From assembly GCA_044227925.1 (NCBI GenBank), contig JBGAVW010000002.1, forward strand, positions 62,001 through 126,000: a DNA stretch of 64,000 bases, read 5' to 3'. The stretch is from JADJLQ01 sp044227925 (GTDB lineage: Bacteria; Bacteroidota; Bacteroidia; Chitinophagales; Saprospiraceae). The position numbers and the translations under genes were made by a program. Positions 54,780 to 62,826 of the stretch are shown piece by piece. Below the pieces are notes generated by a model. It was not told the origin of the DNA. It ran no database searches and saw only the letters and a list, made by a program, of their open reading frames with translations. Numbering within the stretch: position 1 is the stretch's first letter; each line of letters begins with the position of its first letter.

Positions 54780-55664
54780 TTATACAAACATCCTTGTCCC
54801 TGAATACCGTTCCCGGAATGCTTTTGGCGTCTCGCCTTTTTTCTCTTTAAACAATCGATTGAAATAGGATTGATTTTTAAATCCGCATTTGTAAGCGATC
54901 TCTGAAATAGAAAAACTGCTATCCATGAGCATACGGGAGGCATTACCAAGGCGGATCTCATTTATGCTATCGACAAAGGTCTTACAGGTAGTTTTTTTAA
55001 AGAACCTGCTAAATGAGACTTCAGTCATACCCACCATCTTTGAAATTTCAGAAAGGGTAATTTGTTTGTGAAAATTAGTACGGATGTAATCGTAAACTTG
55101 TTCTACTCTTCGATTTACAATGGTTGGTTTTTCTTCTGTAAAAGATACATCGGATAATAATTGTATGCCTCTGGTCAGCGAAAGATCATGAAGTATAGAT
55201 AATAATTCCAACACCGAATCAAAACCACTCAGCTTGGTTAGCTTTTTTATTCGGGGCTCCAATTGAGCTATGGTTTCTTTAGGAAATGAAATACCGCGCC
55301 CGGCTTTTTCCAAGAGGCTTTTGATAAATATCAATTGATTTCGTCTTAAAAATTTTTCATCCAGAAGATCCTTATGAAATTGTATTGTAATTTCAGTCAT
55401 CTCCCCCTTCTCTTTCTTATAGACATATTCGTGGGTCATCCAACAATGTGGAAGTTTAGTCCCTACCAGCACTAATTCCAGATCTGAAATTACTTCATTG
55501 TGATCACCGATTACCCGCAATGAACCGGCCCCATTTAAAATAAAATTCAATTCAATTTCTTCATGAGTATGAATTGGAAAATCAAAATGTGTTTTATGCC
55601 TTTCTACCACCAGAAAGCAATCGAATTGATTAAGTGGTGTGATTTCCCGGAGTATTTCTGTCAT
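54780..55664 (-). CDS. AraC-family transcriptional regulator with cupin sensor domain
   Basis: 294 residues. The N-terminal cupin (~10-110) has FPIHTHEEIELNFILNGAG, the usual metal or sugar-binding jelly roll of AraC-type sensors. The C-terminal double helix-turn-helix (~195-290) is complete: ITLSEISKMVGMTEVSFSRFFKK and SISEIAYKCGFKNQSYFNRLFKE with KKGETPKAFRERY. Members of this kind control sugar uptake or stress genes after binding a small effector. It precedes tag by 38 bases on the same strand. The upstream 600 bases carry no intact gene, so its target may be distant or may be tag itself. Confidence 0.9.
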   Translation of the reverse strand: MTEILREITPLNQFDCFLVVERHKTHFDFPIHTHEEIELNFILNGAGSLRVIGDHNEVISDLELVLVGTKLPHCWMTHEYVYKKEKGEMTEITIQFHKDLLDEKFLRRNQLIFIKSLLEKAGRGISFPKETIAQLEPRIKKLTKLSGFDSVLELLSILHDLSLTRGIQLLSDVSFTEEKPTIVNRRVEQVYDYIRTNFHKQITLSEISKMVGMTEVSFSRFFKKTTCKTFVDSINEIRLGNASRMLMDSSFSISEIAYKCGFKNQSYFNRLFKEKKGETPKAFRERYSGTRMFV

Positions 55665-56274
55665 ATTTAGGTTATGTATTTATTTGCTACAATTGAAGAA
55701 GAGAATGTCCATTCCAGATTGCGGAGTATAAATTATGTTCATGGATGAGATTTCCCTGCCTGCAAACGAATTTTCCTTATGGATCTGCCCGAAACCAATA
55801 TTCTTAGGAAAATCTATGTTGCGAACCTTGATTTTGGCGTGATTCCTACTAAAATACGCCTGGAATACTTTTGTAAAAGTTTCAAGCACAGGTAAATAAC
55901 TGTCCTGTTTATTAACTAATAATACTGTTTCCAAACTATTTTATCTTGAATTTAGGCAGATTCGAAAGGCAATAATATGAATATGTTCGAAAAAAATTAT
56001 CAAGATTAGAGGTTAAAATTGTAATAATTATTATAATCATATTACTATTATATTGATTATCTGTCACTTATGTAACGAAATCGATTGTTCAACTATTTTG
56101 ATATATTTATTCATTTCCACCATATCCAACGAAGTTTATGGAATATGAAACCGGGGTATACTATTTTATCACGGTTAAAGTCTTTTCCAATAGTGATAAA
56201 GCCAACAAGACCTCATTTTAAAAATAAGCCGTACTTTTATCAGTACTATTCATCATACTATACATCGTTCGATC
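55665..56274. other. Gene-poor region between araC-type and toxin-antitoxin genes
   Basis: 610 bases of AT-rich sequence. A minus-strand open stretch of 84 codons (55680-55934) has protein-like composition, but it begins at TTG just after a stop and matches no family I know; it could be a decayed gene tail. The rest is long A/T tracts with no recognisable RNA, repeat or regulatory site. Confidence 0.5.
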
Positions 56275-56532
56275 ATGATTACTGCCAATGAATTAAAGAC
56301 CCAAGGTGTAAAAGCCATTGAAAAAGGACTTAAAAAAAACAAAGAAGTGGGGATCTCTGTCCGGGGCAAACTTAAGTATGTCACCATGACTATAGAGCAA
56401 TTTGAGCAAATACGCCTCCTGGAGTTGGATAATGCGTATGCTGAAGTTAAAAGGGATATTGAAGCTGGAAAGTATCATACCTCTGTAGAAAAGCATTTCC
56501 GGGAGATTGATAAAGCCTTAACAAATGTTTAA
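56275..56532 (+). CDS. Antitoxin, Phd/YefM family
   Basis: 85 residues. The N-terminal DNA-binding fold of Phd/YefM antitoxins is recognisable: ITANELKTQGVKAIEKGL and EVGISVRGKLKYVTMTIEQFEQI. The C-terminal ~30 residues (VKRDIEAGKYHTSVEKHFREIDKAL) are the flexible toxin-neutralising helix. It overlaps the toxin gene by 8 bases (56525-56532), the usual antitoxin-first arrangement. The protein should bind its promoter with the toxin and be degraded under stress. Confidence 0.88.
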   Translation: MITANELKTQGVKAIEKGLKKNKEVGISVRGKLKYVTMTIEQFEQIRLLELDNAYAEVKRDIEAGKYHTSVEKHFREIDKALTNV

Positions 56533-56797
56533 AATCATTTTCACAGATAAATATTCTAAAAAGTCGAGATCCTTTTTAAAAATTCATCCTGAGTTAGTAG
56601 CACCCTATAAAAAAACCATAATATTACTTAAAACCAATCCGTTTCATCCATCGCTTCGATTGCATAAATTAAAGGGTCGATTAAATCATTACCAATCCGT
56701 ATCCATCAATATGCAATACCGGATACTCATCGATTTTATCATACAGGAAGATCAGATTATATTGATTGATATCGGGGATCATAGTTTGTATGGATAG
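56525..56797 (+). CDS. Toxin of the RelE/ParE superfamily (YafQ-like)
   Basis: 90 residues of the RelE/ParE fold: helices FTDKYSKKSRSFLKIHPELVAPYKKTIILL, then the strand core LRLHKLKGRLNHYQSVSIN and MQYRILIDFI, ending LIDIGDHSLYG. The pattern K-L-K-G-x-L...Y-R-I-L...DIGDHxxYG is typical of YafQ/RelE-type mRNA interferases, which cleave mRNA on the ribosome. The His in GDH is a frequent active-site residue. It is coupled to the Phd/YefM antitoxin by an 8-base overlap, and a broken ATPase gene follows downstream. Confidence 0.85.
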   Translation: MFKIIFTDKYSKKSRSFLKIHPELVAPYKKTIILLKTNPFHPSLRLHKLKGRLNHYQSVSINMQYRILIDFIIQEDQIILIDIGDHSLYG

Positions 56798-56914
56798 TGA
56801 AAGTTTTTTATTTCAGATATAAGCAACTGATTTTCTGTTCTTTGGAAAAGATTCAGCGATGATTTTTTTAAAATGTATCTTTCATAAGGAAAAAAACTAC
56901 ACTATAGAAAGTAA

Positions 56915-57216
56915 GACTTAGGCACTACGAGGGAGAAAACTGAAAATATAAGCTTACGACCAGGTTATGCGATCATCATAACAGGAGTAAGAAGATGTTG
57001 GTAAAAGTACTTTGATGAGTCAGGTAATGAGTCGTTTAATAGATCAAAAACATGTTTTCATCAATTTCGAAGATATTAGACTTAGAGGCTTTGATGAGCA
57101 AGATTATCTCAATCTCCTCACATTGGCTAATACTGAAAGTACAACTATTTTTCTTTTTACTTAAATTCAAGTCGTGGCAGGGTGGGAAAAAATGGTACGC
57201 GATCTATTGGATAAAA
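56915..57216 (+). pseudogene. Broken AAA_14/DUF4143-type ATPase (N-terminal part)
   Basis: Translation from 56915 gives DLGTTREK and YAIIITGVRRC, then one extra base (at about 56999) breaks the Walker A; in the next frame it continues GKSTLMSQVMSRLI, VFINFEDIRLRGF and DYLNLL. A TAA stop (57162-57164) replaces the acidic Walker B residue, after which IQVVAGWEKMVRDLLDK follows in the same frame (the DEIQxVxGWEKxVRxLLD motif of the family). The DUF4143 C-terminal part is missing; the sequence runs straight into the 3' end of ileS. It is a non-functional remnant, next to the toxin-antitoxin pair. Confidence 0.75.
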
Positions 57217-57218
57217 AC

Positions 57219-60200
57219 TCACACTTTCTCCACCCCAATCCCCACTTCCACACCCTCTACCAATTCCTCTTTATCTCCCAACATACTACTCTCTACACTA
57301 ATCACATCAGCCAATACTTCATTCATTATATAATCACCAAACTGTGCTATAGCATTCCGTACCGCAGCATGATCCTCAATAAATAATTTTATTCTATCGG
57401 TCACATTGAGATCATTGTTTTTACGAAGATTTTGCACCCGATTTACTATCTCACGGGCTATGCCTTCTGCTTTAAGCTCTTCCGTCAATGAAGTATCCAG
57501 TGCAACCGTGAGTTTGCCATCATTGGCTACAAACCATCCCGGTAAATCTTCAGATGATATGTCCACATCTTCGAGTGTAATAGGATAGTTATTTCCATTG
57601 ATCTCCAATACGTACTGATTGTCTTTTTCCAATGATTTTATCTGATCCTGGTTAAATCCTACAATCAGCTCGGCAGCTGCTTTCATGTCTTTGCCCAGTC
57701 GCTTCCCAAGCGTTTTAAAATTGGCTTTGATCTTTTTATTGATGAGCCCGGAGCTGTCTGTGATGTATTCGAGATCTTTTACGTTTACCTCTGAGAGTAT
57801 CAGGTCTTTTACTTTGTCGATTTGGGTGATGAAGTTTTCATCGAGTATAGGCAATAATACGCGCTGCAACGGTTGCCGTACCCTGAGTTTTTCGCGTTTA
57901 CGCAAAGACAATACTAAGGAACTGATGCGCTGGGCATAATCCATACGTTGCTCCAGTTCTTTGTTTATTTTATCCTGATCAGAGGATGTTATCATTGCCA
58001 GGTGAACTGAATCGTGAACTTCTAGTTGGGTTGCATTATTTAAATTGCGATACAACCAATCTGCAAAGAAAGGTGCAATTGGAGCCATGAGTTTGCTGAT
58101 GCTGACCAGGCATTCATACAATGTCTGGTAAGCTGCAATTTTATCGGTGGTATGGCTTCCATCTTCATTGATGGATGGCTTCCAGAATCTTCGCCGGCAA
58201 AGTCGTACATACCAATTGCTTAACTTTTCGTCTACAAATGATTCGATGGCGCGCGCTGCCACAGTAGGTTCGTATTCGGCATAAGCCTGGTCTGCTTCTT
58301 TAATCATGCTGTGCAGAGCTGACAGTATCCACTGATCTATTTCAGGCCGGTCCTGTATTGGTACATTTTTTTCTTTATGATAAAACTTATCTATATTGGC
58401 ATAGAGTGAAAAAAACGAATAGGTATTATATAATGTACCGAAGAATTTTCTTTTAGTTTCTTCGAGACCTTCCATGTCAAATTTGAGGTTTTCCCAGGGA
58501 TTGGCATTGCTCACCATATACCATCGGGTAGCATCTGCTCCATGCTGATCAAGGGTCATGAAAGGGTCTACTGCGTTGCCTAAACGTTTCGACATTTTCT
58601 GTCCATTTTTATCCAGTACCAATCCATTGCTTACTACATTTTTAAACGCTATGGAATCAAAACACATAGCGGCTATAGCATGTAATGTAAAAAACCAACC
58701 CCGGGTCTGGTCTACCCCTTCCGCGATATAATCAGCCGGATAGCTAGCTTTAAACTTTTCCTGGTTTTCGAATGGATAATGCCATTGTGCATAAGGCATG
58801 GATCCTGAATCAAACCATACATCTATGAGATCGAGCTCACGCTTCATAGGTTTGCCTGAAGCAGACACTAATGTGATCTCATCTATATAAGGCCGATGCA
58901 GGTCAGCAGGCACGGTTTGATTTAAACCAAACTTTTCATTCGCTTTATTTATCTCTTTTTGTAATTGGGCTAATGATCCGATGCAAATCTCTTCTTTGTC
59001 ATCATCAGTACGCCATATAGGCAAGCCGATACCCCAATATCGAGATCGGGACAGATTCCAATCTTGTAAGTTTTCTAACCAATTTCCAAAACGCCCGGTA
59101 CCGGTACTTTCCGGTTTCCAATTAATGGTTTTATTAAGTTCTACCATACGTTGTTTGGCTGCAGTAGATTTTATAAACCAAGAGTCAAGTGGGTAATATA
59201 AAACAGGTTTGTCTGTGCGCCAGCAATGCGGATAGTTATGCACATATTTCTGAACATTTAATGCTTTATTCTCTTGTTTGAGTTTTACCGCGATATCAAT
59301 ATCTACATTTTTATATTCTTTATCGTCTGTATAATCTTTTACATACCGGCCCGCAAACTCGCCGGCATCATCAGTGAATTTACCTTGCTTATCTACTAAG
59401 GTGAGGGATCCGATACCATTGGCACGGGCTACCCGCATATCGTCTGCACCAAAAGACGGTGCAGTATGTACCACACCGGTACCATCTTCGGTGGTTACGA
59501 AATCTCCAACCACTACTTTGAATGCATCTCCGTCTATAGGAACTATATTACCTAGTAACTGATGATATATTATTCCTTTTAATTGATTACCTGTAAATGG
59601 TTCCGACTTAGAAAGGATCTCCGGTTTATTTTTACCACCAAACCAATTACCTGATAAAACTTCGGCCATTACCACCGACATCTCTTTATTAGTATAAGGG
59701 TTATGAGTCTTGATCTTAATATACTTGATATTGCCGCCTACTGTCAAGGCTGTATTGGAAGGTAAGGTCCATGGTGTGGTAGTCCAAGCTGCTATGCGCA
59801 CATCTTCATCCTCTTCATCATACAGGAAAGCCGACTCATTATTTTTTATTACTTCAAACAAGGCCACTACGGTAGTATCGGATACTTCTTTATAGGTACC
59901 CGGCATATTCAATTCATGTGAGCTTAGTCCCGTACCTGCCGCCGGAGAATAAGGTTGAATAGTGTATCCTTTGTACAAAAGTCCTTTGTCATAAAGGATC
60001 TTGAGCAGATTCCATACGGATTCAATATAATCATTTTCATAGGTGATATATGGATGTTCCAGATCTACCCAATATCCCATTCGGCGGGTGAGTTCGTCCC
60101 ACTGATCTTTAAACCGAAGCACGGTCTTTCGACAGGCTGCATTATATTCCTCTATAGATATTGACTTGCCTATATCTTCTTTGGTAATACCCAGTTCTTT

Positions 60201-60509
60201 TTCTACCGAAAGCTCTATGGGAAGACCGTGAGTGTCCCACCCTCCTTTGCGTTCCACCAGCTCCCCTTTCATAGTATGGAACCGGCAGAATATATCCTTG
60301 ATAGCACGAGCCATCACGTGATGTATACCAGGCATACCATTTGCAGATGGAGGGCCTTCATAAAATACAAACGGCTTGGCTCCCAGGCGCTCGCTGACAC
60401 TCTTATTAAAAATGCCTTCTTTTTCCCAGAATGCTCGCATCTCACGGTCTATCTCAGGGAGATTCAGGGACTTATATTCAGGATATTTCGTAAACTCGCT
60501 CGTTTTCAT
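57219..60509 (-). CDS. ileS: Isoleucyl-tRNA synthetase
   Basis: 1096 residues, class I synthetase of the longer IleRS type. The HIGH-like motif is in PPSANGMPGIHHVMARA (~residues 50-70), the editing domain follows (~180-400, including WTTTPWTLPSNTAL), and KMSKR is at ~636-640 (NGQKMSKRLGNAV). The C-terminal anticodon-binding region is long and helical with a final beta domain, as in the IleRS type that covers eukaryotic-like and many Bacteroidota sequences; this type is often less sensitive to mupirocin, which I infer but cannot show. It charges tRNA-Ile and edits Val. The gene is monocistronic with an exact -7 element. Confidence 0.96.
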   Translation of the reverse strand: MKTSEFTKYPEYKSLNLPEIDREMRAFWEKEGIFNKSVSERLGAKPFVFYEGPPSANGMPGIHHVMARAIKDIFCRFHTMKGELVERKGGWDTHGLPIELSVEKELGITKEDIGKSISIEEYNAACRKTVLRFKDQWDELTRRMGYWVDLEHPYITYENDYIESVWNLLKILYDKGLLYKGYTIQPYSPAAGTGLSSHELNMPGTYKEVSDTTVVALFEVIKNNESAFLYDEEDEDVRIAAWTTTPWTLPSNTALTVGGNIKYIKIKTHNPYTNKEMSVVMAEVLSGNWFGGKNKPEILSKSEPFTGNQLKGIIYHQLLGNIVPIDGDAFKVVVGDFVTTEDGTGVVHTAPSFGADDMRVARANGIGSLTLVDKQGKFTDDAGEFAGRYVKDYTDDKEYKNVDIDIAVKLKQENKALNVQKYVHNYPHCWRTDKPVLYYPLDSWFIKSTAAKQRMVELNKTINWKPESTGTGRFGNWLENLQDWNLSRSRYWGIGLPIWRTDDDKEEICIGSLAQLQKEINKANEKFGLNQTVPADLHRPYIDEITLVSASGKPMKRELDLIDVWFDSGSMPYAQWHYPFENQEKFKASYPADYIAEGVDQTRGWFFTLHAIAAMCFDSIAFKNVVSNGLVLDKNGQKMSKRLGNAVDPFMTLDQHGADATRWYMVSNANPWENLKFDMEGLEETKRKFFGTLYNTYSFFSLYANIDKFYHKEKNVPIQDRPEIDQWILSALHSMIKEADQAYAEYEPTVAARAIESFVDEKLSNWYVRLCRRRFWKPSINEDGSHTTDKIAAYQTLYECLVSISKLMAPIAPFFADWLYRNLNNATQLEVHDSVHLAMITSSDQDKINKELEQRMDYAQRISSLVLSLRKREKLRVRQPLQRVLLPILDENFITQIDKVKDLILSEVNVKDLEYITDSSGLINKKIKANFKTLGKRLGKDMKAAAELIVGFNQDQIKSLEKDNQYVLEINGNNYPITLEDVDISSEDLPGWFVANDGKLTVALDTSLTEELKAEGIAREIVNRVQNLRKNNDLNVTDRIKLFIEDHAAVRNAIAQFGDYIMNEVLADVISVESSMLGDKEELVEGVEVGIGVEKV

Positions 60510-60528
60510 AAATTAAGTAAAAAGTGTG

Positions 60529-60536
60529 CAAAGATA
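60529..60536 (-). promoter_or_regulatory. -7 element for ileS
   Basis: Minus-strand TATCTTTG matches TAnnTTTG exactly, 19 bases before the ATG at 60509. No TTG at the -33 distance; no leader-type attenuator was recognised. Confidence 0.5.
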
Positions 60537-60688
60537 GGGCTATTTGCGAATTACCCATTTGGAGTTAACTCAGTGTGATTAACAAATGGTCATCGAATGA
60601 TCAATTAATATTAAAAAACTGATTATCAATTAAATACAAATACATCCTGCCCGTCGTCCATTGACTAGCTTTTAGTTCGGGAATAGGT

Positions 60689-61618
60689 TTATTTTCTCTT
60701 TATCTCTCCGTACAATCTATCCGCATCTTCTTTTTTGCACAAAGCCGTACCGGGGTTCATAGTTGCAGCTGATCCGCTCGCCACACCATACTGCACTGCT
60801 TCTTCCAGGGAATGACCTGAGGATAAATAATGTACCATACCGGCTACCATACTATCACCTGCACCGATAGTACTTTTTCTTACAACTTGTGGTGGGGTAA
60901 ACGTGGCCGATATTGTTTTGGTGACCAGCATGGCACCTGCCGCTCCCATAGATACCACCATCACTTCACATTTTCCCTGTGCGATGATTTCTCGTGCTAT
61001 TTTTTCAACTTCATGTAATTCTATATGGGATCGGTCTGCCAGCCTGCTGAGTTCGCCCAGATTGGGTTTTATCAAATAAACACCTTGTTTTATTGCTTCA
61101 TTTAAGGCTTCACCTGAGGTGTCCACTATGAGTTTAGCCTTTTTGTGATGTGCTAGTTGTGCTAGTTGCGAATAAATACCTACCGGAACACCCGGGGGCA
61201 GACTTCCACTCACGACTAAAAATTCAACATCCTTATTTTTCTCTACTGCATTTATGCATGCATTCCATTCCTCATTACTTAATTCATTGCCGGGCATTCC
61301 AAACCGGTATTGATTATTGGCTGATTCATCGAGCACTATAATATTTTCCCTGGTTTCATTTTTAGTGGCAATTACAATAGCATCAAGTTGCTCTTTTTTA
61401 ATTAATTCATTAAAAGCGGCTCCGGTATATCCACCTGCCGGATATATAGCAAGGGCTTGACCGCCAAGTTTTTTTATAGCCCTGGCCACATTTATACCTC
61501 CACCACCGGGTTCAAGTATGGGTGCAGTGCAGATAAGTTTTTTTTCCGGGATCAATACAGCTACGGATGTGCTCTTATCAATACAAGGGTTAAAAGTCAG
61601 TGTGATAATTCTTGCCAT
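60689..61618 (-). CDS. pfkB: 6-phosphofructokinase II (PfkB-type)
   Basis: 309 residues of the PfkB ribokinase-like family, closest in look to E. coli PfkB (not FruK): KLICTAPILEPGGGGINVARAI, AIYPAGGYTGAAFNEL, YRFGMPGNELS, LVVSGSLPPGVP and DTSGEAL all match it closely. The catalytic Asp is in TIGAGDSMVAG (~residue 254), with GSAATMNPGTAL at the adenine side. It phosphorylates fructose-6-phosphate (or tagatose-6-phosphate) with ATP. The upstream -7 element was not found in exact form. It is isolated from other glycolysis genes here. Confidence 0.92.
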   Translation of the reverse strand: MARIITLTFNPCIDKSTSVAVLIPEKKLICTAPILEPGGGGINVARAIKKLGGQALAIYPAGGYTGAAFNELIKKEQLDAIVIATKNETRENIIVLDESANNQYRFGMPGNELSNEEWNACINAVEKNKDVEFLVVSGSLPPGVPVGIYSQLAQLAHHKKAKLIVDTSGEALNEAIKQGVYLIKPNLGELSRLADRSHIELHEVEKIAREIIAQGKCEVMVVSMGAAGAMLVTKTISATFTPPQVVRKSTIGAGDSMVAGMVHYLSSGHSLEEAVQYGVASGSAATMNPGTALCKKEDADRLYGEIKRK

Positions 61619-61682
61619 ATTCTAAGGTACTAAGATTTTTTGTTGAGTATACCGTATTCCATGAAACATTTATATATAAAAA

Positions 61683-61711
61683 CAAAAAGAGCGATTTTCA
61701 TCACTCTTTTT
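61683..61711. terminator. Intrinsic terminator between pfkB and the EF-hand remnant
   Basis: A 10-bp stem with one G-T pair, AAAGAGCGAT against ATCACTCTTT on the plus strand, closes on a short loop and is flanked by A- and T-runs. It can terminate the minus-strand EF-hand remnant transcript (stop at 61742). Confidence 0.65.
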
Positions 61712-61741
61712 ATCAAAAATGTAATAAATAATCGGAAATAT

Positions 61742-62029
61742 CTAAAATCTGCCAAAAAACCAATTGCCCTTTGCATTTACATCATTGCTTTGAAAAAACT
61801 CCAATAGCAATGCATTCATCTGATCTAAGCTAATACTTTTTCCGTCAGAAGAAAGATGATCGAATACTTCATCGCCTCCTCCTTGAATCTGAGTTTGAGC
61901 CTCATGTAGCTTGATAAAATTTGCTCTGGAAATGGTACTATCAGCATCCGGTCCTGCAAGATCAAAAGCCAAATGACCCATTGGAGCAGCCACCTGATCA
62001 TATACCGATTCTCCTATATGGAAATGCAA
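61742..62029 (-). pseudogene. N-terminally truncated EF-hand-like protein
   Basis: The open stretch of 95 codons begins at a TTG directly after a TAG stop; the first internal ATG is at 61981. The content resembles the C-terminal EF-hand pair of bacterial sarcoplasmic-type calcium-binding proteins: GPDADSTISRANFIKLHEA, SSDGKSISLDQM and the typical tail EFFQSND then GNWFFGRF. Both EF-loops lack usual ligands (Gly in place of the first Asp, Asn in place of the final Glu in the first; no D-x-D-x-DG in the second). The N-terminal pair is absent. Likely a decayed gene; a short functional protein from the TTG is less likely. Confidence 0.5.
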
Positions 62030-62196
62030 CTATTGGTTGCATTGATGATAACTAATTTCGACTTTAAACTGTCAAATAACCATATACCTTATGAATTAAA
62101 AAGCAGAATTACCACCCAACCAAAAAACAAACATTTAGGTTACCTGGTCAAAGCTTGAATCAGGTCAGACCGGAATAAATAAAATCAAAAACATTC

Positions 62197-62664
62197 CTAT
62201 TTGACCTCTATCACCTGTCCACTATTTATCCCGCCGATTGGAACATTGGTAGGTACTTGCTGAGGTTGTTGTATAGCAGGGGCTGGAGCGGTCGACATTT
62301 TGTACACAAAATATTTAGTATCCCCTTGCCAGGGAAATTTGAAATATTTCTCTTTGTAGTGAAGTTCCATTCGCTCGCCTGCTGCAGAAGATTTCATTAT
62401 TTGATCTGCCACTTCTCTATTCAGTACGGAAAAGTTCCATACATTAGGAGTAATGGTGCCCATGGTATTGGATGAAGGCATCATCATGGTATTGAGCTCT
62501 CCTTCATAGGTTTTAAATATTACTCCCTTTTTACTGAGTTTGATTACCTGACCTGCCCGCATACCTTCACTATAGGGTACAAATGTAAAAAATGATCCTA
62601 TGGCAACTGCCAATACAAAAAGAATGATCAGGGTACGGATTATTATTTTTTTTAATGTTTTCAT
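62197..62664 (-). CDS. Small single-pass membrane protein
   Basis: 155 residues. One N-terminal membrane helix (IIIRTLIILFVLAVAIGSFFTFV) is followed by a ~125-residue soluble domain with strongly patterned YSEGMRAGQVIKLSKKGVIFKTYEGEL, and a Pro/Gln-rich C terminus (APAPAIQQPQQVPTNVPIGG). The soluble segment resembles a family common in Bacteroidota, sometimes misnamed 6-phosphogluconate dehydrogenase; no catalytic residue is evident. A -7 element (62709-62716) precedes it. Function unknown. Confidence 0.75.
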   Translation of the reverse strand: MKTLKKIIIRTLIILFVLAVAIGSFFTFVPYSEGMRAGQVIKLSKKGVIFKTYEGELNTMMMPSSNTMGTITPNVWNFSVLNREVADQIMKSSAAGERMELHYKEKYFKFPWQGDTKYFVYKMSTAPAPAIQQPQQVPTNVPIGGINSGQVIEVK

Positions 62665-62708
62665 TTACAGAGTTGACTGATGAAGTGATGGTATAACAAA
62701 TATGAGCA

Positions 62709-62716
62709 CAAATTTA
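62709..62716 (-). promoter_or_regulatory. -7 element for the small membrane protein gene
   Basis: Minus-strand TAAATTTG matches TAnnTTTG exactly, 44 bases before the ATG at 62664. No TTG at the -33 distance. Confidence 0.4.
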
Positions 62717-62826
62717 GTTCAAATTTTGAGGATTGGATAGGGCGATTTTCGACGAGGAAGACCTTCATGTCCACTAATGGCCAAAATAGAAGTCAGTAGA
62801 TATGTTATAATTTAATAAATACTTTA

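Noticed and set aside
55680..55934. 84-codon minus-strand frame between araC-type gene and the toxin-antitoxin pair
   Set aside because: TTG start right after a stop, no family resemblance; kept only as a possible gene remnant in the region description.
57052..57333. 93-codon plus-strand frame over the end of ileS
   Set aside because: It is out of frame with the decayed AAA ATPase and overlaps ileS; the ATPase remnant in another frame explains the sequence better.
60510..60688. T-box or other leader regulation before ileS
   Set aside because: The gap is short, no specifier-loop or antiterminator pattern is visible, and the leader after the -7 element would be under 20 bases.
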